This document shows, one piece after another, positions 1-7,086 of a stretch of DNA of 10,000 nucleotides (its first letter is position 1; the number at the start of each line of letters is the position of its first letter). The stretch comes from Halisarca cf. caerulea. Its lineage: Eukaryota > Porifera > Demospongiae > Chondrillida > Halisarcidae. The stretch spans positions 1,922,901 to 1,932,900 of the forward strand of contig CAUJGJ010000189.1 of NCBI GenBank assembly GCA_963170055.1. Reading direction: 5' to 3'. Made by a program: the position numbers and the translations under genes. The notes beneath the pieces were generated by a model. That model ran no database searches. It worked only from the letters and a program-made list of their open reading frames with translations, and was not told the origin of the DNA.

Positions 1-150
1 GTAGAGTGCTTTGCTGGGACTTGACCCTTTGGTTGGGTGAGCCCACAGGTCTTATTTCAATGTCAGTATGCACTGCTCCTGTCTGACTAGGTATTCAACT
101 GGACTGGGTATTGATTTGTGCCTGTTTATGATTGCTTTGTGCCAGTATGA
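1..150. other. Unassigned sequence before array A
   Basis: No open frame, repeat unit or RNA-like structure could be recognised. The tandem array begins to emerge from about position 152 as degenerate copies of the ACTCCTGGT core. Confidence 0.5.
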
Positions 151-151
151 T

Positions 152-896
152 GTTTACACTCCTAGTCATTAGTGATTATCACACACTCCTGGTCTGTATT
201 ATACACACTACTGGTTAGTACAACACAGCCCTGGTTAGTACACACTCCTGATTAGTACATACTCCTGGCTAGTACAAACTACTAGTTAGCACACACACTC
301 CTGGTTAGGACACACTCCTGGTCTGTACACCCTACTGGTTAGTACACAGCCCTGGTTAGTACACACTCCTGGCTAGTACACACTACTGGCTAGCATAAAC
401 TCATAGTTGATACACACTCCTGGTTAGTACACACTCCTGGCTAGTACACACTCCTGGCTAGTACACACTCCTGGTTAGTACATACTCCTGGCTAGTACAC
501 ACTCCTGGTTAGTACATACTCCCGGTTAGTACACACTCCTGGTTAGTACACACTCCTGGTTAGTACATACCCCTGGTTAGTACACACTCCTGGTTAGTAC
601 ACACTCCTGGTCGGCACTCACTCCTGGTCAGCACACACTCCTGGTTAGTACACACTCCTGGTTAGTACACACTCCTAGTCAGCACACACTCCTAGTCAGC
701 ACACACTCCTGGTTAGTACACACTCCTGGTTAGTACACACTCCTAGCTATTACACACCCCTGGTTAGTACACACTCATGGTTAGTACACACTCCTGGTTA
801 GTACACTCTCCTGGTTAGTACACACTCCTGGTTAGCGCACACTCCTGGTTAGTACACTCTCCTAGTTAGTACACACTCCTAGTTAGTATACTCTCA
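152..896 (+). repeat. Minisatellite array A, 17-bp unit
   Basis: About 745 bp of head-to-tail copies of a 17-bp unit, consensus CACTCCTGGTTAGTACA, or roughly 40 copies. Recurring variants change the middle (CTGGCTAGTA, CTGGTCTGTA, CTAGTCAGCA) while the period stays mostly 17. The edges are more degenerate than the centre (about 420-840), the usual pattern for arrays that homogenise internally. The same unit returns on the opposite strand at 8198-8568. No coding role is supported. Confidence 0.95.
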
Positions 897-1298
897 TGTT
901 AGGTAAATGTTGGGTCAAGTGAAGGAAGGTTATTGGAAGGGATCAGATTTGTGACCTCTCACAAAATGAATTTCCTTTTGAATTCTGTTCTTTGATTTAC
1001 TGTACACTCAAACTCCTCTATGACAGACACCTTGGGACCAGACCCTGTCCGCAAGTCAGAAAAGTCCATATGTTAGAACAATGTACAATTCCTGCAATGA
1101 TATCCATTAAGCAATGCATTTTAATAAAATGGACACAATTCTGTTTTTGACCTACCATAGACAATAGCACCTGATTCCATTGTCTGTGGCAGAGCTGATT
1201 AGTGTTTTCAAGGAAGTGTTCTTGCGAAAATACTAAAATGACAGACAAACTTGGGTATTGTGCAATAATTTTGGAATCCGTAAGACAGGTAAGTACAT
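897..1298. other. Intergenic stretch with possible MITE debris
   Basis: No gene recognised. Positions 1020-1066 (GACAGACACCTTGGGACCAG and following) look like the internal part of pogo-type miniature elements and resemble TTGGGACC inside the MITE at 2983-3297, but no terminal repeats are found. A related direct repeat, ATGACAGACA followed by TTGGG, occurs at 1020 and near 1237. The assignment as element debris is weak. Confidence 0.3.
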
Positions 1299-1735
1299 TG
1301 TAGAGGCATCAGTGATAGAGGCACCCGTGATAGAGGCATCAGTGATAGAGGCATCCATGGTAGAGGCATCACTGATAGAATAATCAGCGATAGAGGCACC
1401 CATGATAGAGGCATCCTTAATAGAGGCATCAGTGATAGAGGCATCCTTAATAGAGGCATCAGTGATAGAAGCATCTGTGATAGAGGCATCCGTGATAGAA
1501 GCATCCGTGATAGAAGCATCCGGGATAGAGGCATCCATGATAGATACATCCGTGATAGAGGCATCCGTGAAAGAGGCATCCGTGATAGAGGCTTCAGTGA
1601 TAGAGGCATCCGTGATAGAAGCATCTGTGATAGAGGCATCAGTAATAGGGGCATCCGTGATAGAGGCATCCATGATAGAGGCATCAGTGATAGAGGCATC
1701 AATGATAGAGGCATCAGTGATAGAGGCATTTCAGT
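1299..1735 (+). repeat. Minisatellite array B, 15-bp unit
   Basis: About 29 copies of a 15-bp unit, consensus GTGATAGAGGCATCA/C. Because 15 is a multiple of 3 and the unit lacks stops in some frames, long open frames appear on both strands (for example a VIEAS repeat on + and a SLMPL-like repeat on -), but these are artefacts. A 30-bp dimer is exactly repeated at 1411-1439 and 1441-1469, showing recent local duplication. Confidence 0.95.
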
Positions 1736-1850
1736 GTAGTTGTAGAGCCTGGCTAGTCTGCAGACCTCTTAACTCAACTTTCCCCATCACCCCTGATCGT
1801 GTGTGTTTGATGTAGAGGTGGTTGGCCCCATGTACATATGTATTTATGTA
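1736..1850. other. Short unique spacer
   Basis: Sequence between array B and the next inverted-repeat element. Nothing recognised except the TA at 1849-1850, which serves as the left target-site copy of that element. Confidence 0.4.
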
Positions 1851-2010
1851 GAGTGGACCCTCCACAATCCAACACTCTGTGGGCAACAACATTGTGTTAG
1901 ATTACGGAAATTGTCGGATCAGCAAGGTATTCTTAGTGTAGTCTACTGTGGTGACTATATCTCGCTTTTGGTCGGATTGGAGAGAATGTTGGATTATAGA
2001 GGGTCCACTG
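1851..2010. mobile_element. MITE, 160 bp, with TA target-site duplication
   Basis: The left end begins GAGTGGACCCTC and the inverted right end begins CAGTGGACCCTC. Over the first 28 positions the two ends agree at 24. TA flanks both sides (1849-1850 and 2011-2012), the target duplication of Tc1/mariner/pogo elements. There is no coding capacity, so it would be a non-autonomous copy. It lies directly beside a (TA)n tract, a natural target for TA insertion. It lies outside the 2156-6414 element. Confidence 0.8.
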
Positions 2011-2012
<2 letters not shown>

Positions 2013-2078
<66 letters not shown>

Positions 2079-2153
2079 GTATGTGTATATTTGTGTACGT
2101 ATATGTATGTACTTGTGTGTGTACATTCATACGTGTGTATGTATGTATGTGTG
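2013..2153. repeat. Microsatellites (TA)n, (TG)n and degenerate TATG
   Basis: (TA)n at about 2015-2042 passes into (TG)n at 2043-2072, then a degenerate TATG/TGTG tract up to the left end of the central element. The YIYIY and VCVCV open frames here are low-complexity artefacts. The last part (about 2137-2153) has the same strand sense of TATG as the tract that resumes at 6417. Confidence 0.95.
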
Positions 2154-2155
2154 TA

Positions 2156-2261
2156 CAGTACTGACTGAAGGTAATGGTACCTATTCTCGCGTGGGAACAG
2201 CGAGCGATCCGTGAGGGCTGTACGCACCTCGAAGGTGCTCGCAAGGCCTCGCACTTGTTAT
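2156..2261 (+). repeat. Left terminal inverted repeat, CpG-rich
   Basis: The outer 20 bp are identical to the inverted right end. Inner matching blocks are CTCGCG at 2186-2191 and CTCGCAAGGCCTCGC at 2238-2252. Sequence between the blocks is diverged. It is rich in CpG compared with the flanking microsatellites. It ends about 40 bp before the first ATG of the BEN gene, so it probably also supplies that gene's promoter; no TATA box is evident. Confidence 0.75.
2185..2194 (+). promoter_or_regulatory. CGCG-type motif in left terminal repeat
   Basis: TCTCGCGTGG matches 8 of 10 bases of TCTCGCGAGA, the metazoan promoter element known to be bound by the BEN-domain protein BANP. The counterpart in the right terminal repeat is the palindrome CTCGCGAG at 6376-6383, at an almost identical distance from the element end. 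Binding by the BEN protein encoded next door is a hypothesis only. Confidence 0.4.
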
Positions 2262-2297
2262 CACCTTTGGTGGCGACGATTATCACCGTTAGCACCC

Positions 2298-3332
2298 ATG
2301 GCGAAGAATTCCACAATTCGACTAGAATATTGTGCTCGAATAGCGTATATTAAATTTAAAAAGTTCCACTTAGGTGCCATTGGAAGTAACTGCGATTGCA
2401 CGATGGGGAAGAATTACGTTCTGATTGAATGGATAGATAAGGAGAAAGGCGATTCGGACGAGAACAGGGTCAACGTGAAGCACCTCGCTATAGAGGACCC
2501 GCAGGACATCTCTGTCGGTGCAGTTGTCCGAATGAGACATCGTGGAAGACTTTTCCGTGGGATTGTGAAAGATTTACTGGATTGGAAACCACCCGCGAAG
2601 AAGGTACGAAAAAGAAAAGATACGAAGAAGCAGAAAAAGGATAGTACGAAGAAGCAGAAAAAGGATTGTACGAAGAAGCAGAAACAAACGGTACGAAGCT
2701 GTTTAGTTGTTTTTTTTCTGCGTATGCATGCAATGGTTTCAATTGAACATGTTTTCACGTGTAGATATATCCGAATACCTTTTCATACTCATGTTAAGAC
2801 TTAACCCATTAAGTGCTCGCAAATCAGAATAGGGTAATTATTACTTTCTAAACAAAACCGATGTCATTGTACAGACGGCCATTTTGCTGATAAAAAATTC
2901 ATGTATAAATTTGGTTAATAGTTAGCATAATGTTATCATAATGTGACTATACACACTACAAATATTGTTACTAATACAATCACAGTAGAACCTTGATTAT
3001 CAGGCAGTTTGGGACCAAGGAGTGCCCCTAAGTATGAATCCTGCAGTACTCTGTAGACTGAAACATTCCACATTGCATTTCCTTGTTATTCTTCAATTTC
3101 CTTTAAGAAATGACAAGATTGAGTGGATGCTTTCTACCAGTTGTTTTACCTGATTTTACACACATATACATCACAAGATGCAGCTATAGACCAATAATGT
3201 ACTTCACATTAGCACTGATTATAGATGCATTCATGAAACATTGCCTGGTTAATTGAGGTGCCATTACTTTGAGGGTTGGATAAGCTAGGTTCTACAGTAT
3301 TACCATGAAAAGTAAAAAAAATACCGGATATG

Positions 3333-3407
<75 letters not shown>

Positions 3408-3449
3408 ATGCATGCATGCATACATACATACATACATATCTGCATACAC

Positions 3450-3521
<72 letters not shown>

Positions 3522-4756
3522 CACAGTCATACAATTTCTTTATTAATTTTTTTTCTGATCTTTGTTAGAAACGGAAAGCAACTGAGGGAGGGACTGCATG
3601 GTTAGCTTCGGGTTCACCCAATGTCAGTAGCTGTGAAGAAAGCAATGTTGATGCTGAGAATCAAGCACCAGATGATGTAATGGTCTCTGAGGAAATCCCT
3701 TACCAAGAAGGGGAAAACCTACCAGTGGCCAGATTTGAAACCTCGCAGAACATCTGCGAGGTATCACAAATGTCTGAAGGCACCATTGTGGGATTGAGGA
3801 ATGAAGACAGCTTTGTGCATAACCCTGAGCAAATCGAAGCGAGTCCATATCGTGAACAGAGCGGATTACCAAATCGACAACAGATGAGATCACCATATCG
3901 TGAACAGAGCGGATTACCAAATCGACAACAGATGAGATCACCATATCGGCAACAGATGAGATCACCATATCGGCAACAGATGAGATCACCATATCGGCAA
4001 CAGATGAGATCGCCATATCGCCAGCCAATCAGACCATCATACTGCCAATGGACCAGATCACCAGAACAAACAAGCCATCCATATCACTGTGAATGGTCTC
4101 CATACCCTCATCCACATTATGCTCGTCCTTACGGTGGTCCACTAGCTCCTTATCCTTACATTCATTCTTATCCCTGGGATGGGTCTCCTTATACCCATGT
4201 ATGTCATGCACATTCATATGATAGACCTCCTTTTTCACCCATACTTTATGCTTATGACAGGCCTTTTCCTCACAATCACCATATTATGTCACCTGTCCCT
4301 CGTGATCATAGCAGCCCACACTGTCCCTCTAACATCTGCACACAACACAGTACCCCCAACAGATACAGTTTGGCAGTTCCACAGTCAAGTGACCATGAAG
4401 TTATGGAGGAAGAACTTAATTTGGAAAACATTCTGGAAAGTGGAGGCCCAGATAGTCCGAAACGCATTAAGCAATCTGTAAAAGATGAATGTTACAGAAA
4501 AGCTTCCTCGGAGGTCAATTTTGCAGTGTTGCTAGTGCGAAAGTGCTACACAAAGGCAGAGATGAGCCAGTCCAACTGTACAGGAGATTGTGGAAAAAGG
4601 ATGCTATCACCGAAGAGAATGTCGGCCATTAAAGAATGTGTGTATTCTGTGTATCCCATCAAGCCTGGTGAAACTGATGAAAGCACATGGAAAAGATACA
4701 AAGTGGCTATCAATGAAAGCTGTCGAAGATTGAAACGACATGTCAAAAAATATTGA
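2298..4756 (+). CDS. BEN-domain DNA-binding protein, two exons (2298-2690, 3569-4756), about 526 aa
   Basis: Exon 1 (131 codons) and exon 2 (395 codons plus TGA) join in phase 0. Residues 1-35 are unassigned. Residues 36-97 (MGKNYVLIEW ... DLLDW) resemble the small beta-rich, Tudor-like N-terminal module seen in many invertebrate BEN proteins. Residues 101-134 are very Lys/Arg-rich with 8-aa repeats, a likely nuclear signal. Residues 223-286 are 8- and 16-aa SPYRQQMR-type repeats, followed by a Pro/Tyr/His-rich low-complexity region to about 380. Residues 444-526 form a BEN domain, with the expected pattern LLVRKCYTKAEM, LSPKRMSAIKE, W at 505 and a basic C-terminal helix CRRLKRHVKKY. BEN domains bind DNA or mediate chromatin protein contacts. 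The start is uncertain: ATG at 2298 gives the longest product, but ATG at 2403 (Met36) begins exactly at the folded module. The gene lies inside terminal inverted repeats with a convergent transposase. BEN assignment is strong, the N-terminal module tentative. Confidence 0.85.
2603..2690 (+). repeat. 24-bp coding repeat with duplicated splice-donor-like sites
   Basis: TACGAAGAAGCAGAAAAAGG repeats at 2621, 2645 and 2669 (period 24) and TACGAAG starts again at 2692. It encodes TKKQKKDS-like basic units. The repeat carries a GTACGA string, so donor-like sites occur at 2604 (AAG/GTACGA) and 2691 (ACG/GTACGA). Both are phase 0, so either can join the exon at 3569. Using 2604 would remove 87 nt, or 29 basic residues, without changing frame. 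Confidence 0.75.
2983..3297. mobile_element. Pogo-like MITE nested in the intron, about 315 bp
   Basis: The left end is CAGTAGAACCTTGATTATC and the inverted right end is CTGTAGAACCTAGCTTATC, 16 of 19 identical. TA follows the right end (3298-3299), but the left side reads CA rather than TA, so one target copy is mutated or the boundary is slightly off. There is no coding potential. CAGTAGAACCT termini are typical of pogo/Tigger-type miniature elements. Being inside the intron, it arrived after or independently of the host element. Confidence 0.7.
3331..3516. repeat. Intronic microsatellite block (TG)n, palindromic TATG/CATG, (TA)n
   Basis: (TG)n at about 3343-3402, then a perfect 28-bp palindrome at 3401-3428 built on TATGCATGCATGCATA, then CATA repeats and (TA)n at about 3459-3516. 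The block is capable of cruciform or Z-DNA formation. All open frames here are artefacts. Confidence 0.95.
3842..4033 (+). repeat. In-frame coding repeat, SPYRQQMR type
   Basis: Two 48-bp units (SPYREQSGLPNRQQMR) are followed by four 24-bp units (SPYRQQMR, last one SPYRQPIR). All are multiples of 3, so the frame is kept. Near-identity at DNA level implies recent expansion. The 24-bp period equals that of the unrelated basic repeat in exon 1. Confidence 0.9.
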
Positions 4757-4814
4757 TTACAGTAATGACTTTGATGTTTCTTATACTGTACAGGCTTACA
4801 GTCTATATCAGCTA

Positions 4815-4820
4815 TTTATT
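4815..4820 (-). terminator. Polyadenylation signal AATAAA for the transposase
   Basis: TTTATT on + is AATAAA on -, about 160 nt beyond the transposase stop. Because the + strand signal lies at 4889, the two transcripts would overlap at their 3' ends by roughly 100 nt. Confidence 0.5.
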
Positions 4821-4888
4821 ATTGACACTTATATACATTACTATATATTGTACAGCACCATTAACTAATATATATTAATTTAAAAAGG

Positions 4889-4894
4889 AATAAA
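4889..4894 (+). terminator. Polyadenylation signal AATAAA for the BEN gene
   Basis: Canonical AATAAA about 133 nt after the TGA stop, in the AT-rich sequence before the transposase stop codon. Cleavage would be expected around 4905-4925. Confidence 0.6.
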
Positions 4895-4978
4895 ATATTA
4901 TATTCAGGTGTGATGATGAAAAATGATAGAAGACAGTAAATATTGTCAGTGCATGAGTAGCTATACTGTATATCATAT

Positions 4979-5995
4979 CTATTCTCCTGTGATTCCTCCC
5001 TTCTTTTCAATTATTTTGGGAAGAACAACGTGGACATGTTGGATGTAACGTTGGCATCTTGATTTTGTCATGCGTTGACGCCAAAACTGCTGTATTCCCT
5101 TTACCAGTTCTGATTTATTCAGTGGTTTCACATATCTGGCCAAATAGTGCTTCATCTCATGCCACACTCTTTCAATCGGATTCAAGTCCGCACTACTGGC
5201 TGGAGTCTTCCACCAATTGATACCTTCGCTTTCATAGAATTCCCTAGATTTTCGAGAGGTATGCTTTGGGTCATTATCTTGCATGAACCTGTATCCTTCT
5301 TCAAACGTCTCTAGAAATGGCACAAGATGGTGACGCAAAATATCAATGTATAGGTCGGAATCCATTATGGTATCAAATATGCAAATCTTTGTAGCCCCTC
5401 TTTTGGAGATACCTGCCCAAACATTGACTTTTACTGCATGCTTGGCAGCTGGCTTCAAAATTCTTTCTTTCCCAACTTTTACTCTCATGTTCTGTGCATG
5501 TCTAGTAAGCTGAACAGTGCTTTCGTCAGTCCAGATGACGTCATCGAATGTGTCTCCTTTTGCTACACAATCTTGGGCGAATAACACTCTCTTCTCCTTG
5601 TTCTTTTCAGATATCATCGGTCCAAAGCGTGTTTTCACAACAGTCCATTGCAGTTTATTCCTCATATGAATTCTCAAGGCTGAAGGGGAAACCTTTGTAT
5701 CAAATTGTTTATGCACAAGATATGCTAACTCCCTCGATGAAATCTCGTCGTCTTTAATCAGCTGCTCCTCTACAAAAAAAGATATTTCGCCAGTTATCCT
5801 CGACTTTCTTCCACTTCTATGGTGATCTTCAAGTCCAAGGCTGGAATTCCAGCGGTGTGACCACTTTCTCACAGTCTTGGCTGTCGTTGCTACGCCTTCT
5901 TCTCGCAGGATCGCAACTACTTCCACCGCGCTCTTGCCTTGTTTGGTGAGAGAGATTATCCGCTTCCTACTGTAAGCTGACAGTCGCTTGGGCAT
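4979..5995 (-). CDS. Tc1/mariner-family transposase, DD34E, 338 aa, intact
   Basis: Cut-and-paste transposase that binds the terminal repeats and inserts at TA. Residues 1-50 form an N-terminal helix-turn-helix (SAYSRKRIISLTKQGKSAVEVV), HHRSGRKSRIT at 58-68 is the GRPR-like linker, and a second helix-turn-helix region spans about 70-122. The catalytic triad is visible: D157 in VIWTDES, D240 in MQDNDPKHTSR and E275 in DLNPIERVW, with 34 residues between the last two, which is the Tc1-type DD34E spacing. The length of 338 aa is normal for the family (about 340) and there is no stop or frameshift. The ATG at 5995 starts at MPKRLSAYSRKR, the usual beginning of such proteins. It faces the BEN gene, with its 5' end about 320 bp inside the right terminal repeat. 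All key residues are present, so it may be active; domestication is also possible. Confidence 0.95.
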   Translation of the reverse strand: MPKRLSAYSRKRIISLTKQGKSAVEVVAILREEGVATTAKTVRKWSHRWNSSLGLEDHHRSGRKSRITGEISFFVEEQLIKDDEISSRELAYLVHKQFDTKVSPSALRIHMRNKLQWTVVKTRFGPMISEKNKEKRVLFAQDCVAKGDTFDDVIWTDESTVQLTRHAQNMRVKVGKERILKPAAKHAVKVNVWAGISKRGATKICIFDTIMDSDLYIDILRHHLVPFLETFEEGYRFMQDNDPKHTSRKSREFYESEGINWWKTPASSADLNPIERVWHEMKHYLARYVKPLNKSELVKGIQQFWRQRMTKSRCQRYIQHVHVVLPKIIEKKGGITGE

Positions 5996-6308
5996 CTCGA
6001 ATTAGTAGATAGAGAACTTCACTTCAGATCGACAAGAATAAAACTAACACGTTCAGCGAGAATGGAGCAATTCCGACTTATTAACACCTACGCTAAACCG
6101 CACTTATTCTTCGGCTGAACTTTAACTTTTAGAATATGTCACGCCCGAATAGCCGAAAACAACGAATACGAACATAATATTATACGCTTCGAAGTATACA
6201 TGAAGAACCTAGGGCCATTCGCACAGCAGTATAGCGCTTTCCTGCTCGACGACATTTTATGGTTGCGTAACCTTTACTCATATGAAGGGAACAGTATGGA
6301 ATGTGTTT
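5996..6308 (-). promoter_or_regulatory. CpG-rich 5' region of the transposase
   Basis: Clearly richer in CpG than the rest of the window, as is the first exon side of the BEN gene. It contains hairpin-forming TTCGGCT (6110-6116) with AGCCGAA (6151-6157), and a near palindrome around TTCGAA at 6188-6193. It is likely the leader or promoter of the transposase transcript. No further exon could be assigned. The short minus-strand open frame 6374-6180 overlaps the terminal repeat and is not supported as protein. Confidence 0.45.
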
Positions 6309-6414
6309 ATAATACCGCGAGGCCTCGCCAGGCCTCGCGATGACCACAAGGGTGACAGTAAGCACACGCGACATACTCGCGAGTGGACGGTGTTATTACC
6401 TTCAGTCAGTACTG
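6309..6414 (-). repeat. Right terminal inverted repeat, CpG-rich
   Basis: Read on the minus strand from 6414, the first 20 bases equal those of the left end. CTCGCGAG (6376-6383) and CTGGCGAGGCCTCGC (6331-6317) correspond to blocks at the same offsets on the left. A second GGCCTCGCG copy next to the latter makes a local palindrome at 6315-6340. Confidence 0.75.
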
Positions 6415-6660
6415 TATGTATGTATGTATGTATGTATGTATGTATGTATGTATGTATGTATGTATGTATGTATGTACATACGTACGTATGTATGTATGTA
6501 TGTATGTATGTACTATGCTTTTGTGAATGTATGTGTGTGTGTACATATGTATGTGCGTATGTATGTTTTTGTATGTACGTATGTACTGTGTATGTTTGTA
6601 TGTACGTATGTACTGTGTATGTTTTTGTATGTATTTACGTATGTACGTACATATTTCATA
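6415..6660 (+). repeat. (TATG)n microsatellite and degenerate extension
   Basis: Pure TATG repeats run to about 6475, then GTAC-interrupted copies to 6511 and a degenerate TATG/TGTG tract to about 6660. It has the same strand sense as the tract left of 2154. The CMYV-type open frames on both strands are artefacts. Confidence 0.95.
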
Positions 6661-6679
6661 TGTATTTATAGTAGATATA

Positions 6680-6855
6680 CAGTAGAACCTCATTAGTAAG
6701 AACACTGTTAATGAGTAGCACCTGGTTAGGAAGTACAAGGACATGATACCCCAGCTTATAACCCACAATACTAATCTATATGGTTAGCAAGTACTACTGA
6801 TAGTGAGTAGCAATTTGGAGGGTCCCCAGGTGTACTCACTAACGAGGTTCGACTG
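6680..6855. mobile_element. Pogo-like MITE, 176 bp, with TA target-site duplication
   Basis: The left end is CAGTAGAACCTCATTAGTAA and the inverted right end is CAGTCGAACCTCGTTAGTGA, with 22 of the first 26 positions identical. TA lies on both sides (6678-6679 and 6856-6857). It is non-coding. The interior contains CACCTGGTTAGGAAGTACA (6719-6737) and TGGTTAGCAAGTACTACTG (6780-6798), which resemble the unit of minisatellites A and C. Confidence 0.88.
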
Positions 6856-6857
6856 TA

Positions 6858-7086
6858 CATATTACACTATGCGTACGTATATTGCCTTTGTATATTTGTA
6901 CATACATATGTACTATATGCAATCAAAGAAGGTGTAATAACGCAATTATTTACGATTTATTCAATTTGTTTTGAAATAATCACTCTCAATTAATGCCCTT
7001 AACTCTAGGTAGTTGCTCTTGATTGAATAATAATTTCAAGAAATAAGAGAAAGTTGTAATTTTAGCTCTGTTGCTTTTATGAAGCA
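6858..7086. other. AT-rich intergenic stretch
   Basis: No gene, RNA or repeat family recognised. There is a short TACATACATATGTAC tract near 6898. The small minus-strand open frame spanning 7183-6986 runs into the next MITE and lacks coding character. Confidence 0.5.

Larger units (their letters stand above)
2691..3568 (+). other. Intron of the BEN gene, 878 bp
   Basis: Donor ACG/GTACGA at 2691 and acceptor TTTGTTAG/AAA at 3568/3569, preceded by a long T-rich tract (about 3535-3567). Reading continues in phase 0 on both sides and the basic stretch KQKQT/KRK runs across the junction. The intron contains unassigned sequence (2700-2982), a nested MITE (2983-3297) and a microsatellite block (3331-3516). 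Donor 2604 is an alternative with a better exon-side match. Confidence 0.8.
4757..4978. other. Shared 3' region between convergent genes
   Basis: AT-rich sequence between the BEN stop (4756) and the transposase stop (4979 on -). It holds an AATAAA for each direction. No inverted repeat delimiting a separate transposase element was found here, which argues against the transposase being an ordinary stand-alone insertion next to the BEN gene. Confidence 0.6.
2156..6414. mobile_element. Two-gene Tc1/mariner-type transposon carrying a BEN-domain gene (proposed)
   Basis: Both ends read inward as CAGTACTGACTGAAGGTAAT with no mismatch, each preceded by TA (2154-2155 and 6415-6416). Further inward the ends share CTCGCG at offset 32/33 and a 15-bp block (CTCGCAAGGCCTCGC left, CTGGCGAGGCCTCGC right, 13 of 15 identical) at offset 84/85, so the terminal repeats are about 100 bp long but diverged. 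Outside both ends the same-strand TATG microsatellite continues, consistent with one insertion into that tract. Inside are an intact Tc1-like DD34E transposase on - and a spliced BEN-domain gene on +, pointing towards each other. Family knowledge: TA target duplication and CAGT-type ends are typical of Tc1/mariner, whose usual elements are 1.3-2.5 kb with one gene. Inferred: the BEN gene is cargo or an accessory factor. Alternative: two related CpG-rich promoters in inverted orientation. Confidence 0.72.

Noticed and set aside
152..896. Array resembling a CRISPR locus
   Set aside because: Units are contiguous 17-bp copies without unique spacers, and the genome is eukaryotic.
1018..1248. Minus-strand 76-codon open frame before array B
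   Set aside because: No recognisable motif, and it overlaps probable MITE debris. The length is near chance level in AT-rich DNA.
1208..1815. Long open frames on both strands with VIEAS, ASITD and MPLSR repeats
   Set aside because: They come from the 15-bp minisatellite, whose period is a multiple of 3 and lacks stops. Open frames on both strands over the same array are expected and there is no start context, domain or splice support.
1902..3546. YIYIY, HTHTH and VCVCV open frames
   Set aside because: Translations of (TA)n and (TG)n microsatellites.
4179..4481. Second-frame open frame within BEN exon 2
   Set aside because: Shadow frame in the Pro/Tyr/His-rich region. The BEN frame is supported by the domain and by splicing phase.
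5548..5757. Plus-strand open frame opposite the transposase
   Set aside because: Shadow of the well-supported transposase coding strand.
4757..6300. A separate ordinary Tc1 element with its own short terminal repeats just around the transposase
   Set aside because: I looked for inverted repeats in 4757-4978 against 5996-6300 and found only weak ATACTGT-type matches. The only convincing TA-flanked inverted ends enclosing the transposase are at 2156 and 6414. An alignment program could still find a diverged pair.
6180..6374. Minus-strand open frame starting MSRVLTVTL inside the right terminal repeat
   Set aside because: Only 64 codons, overlapping a CpG-rich inverted repeat whose left copy does not conserve the frame. 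No domain and no clear splice to the transposase.
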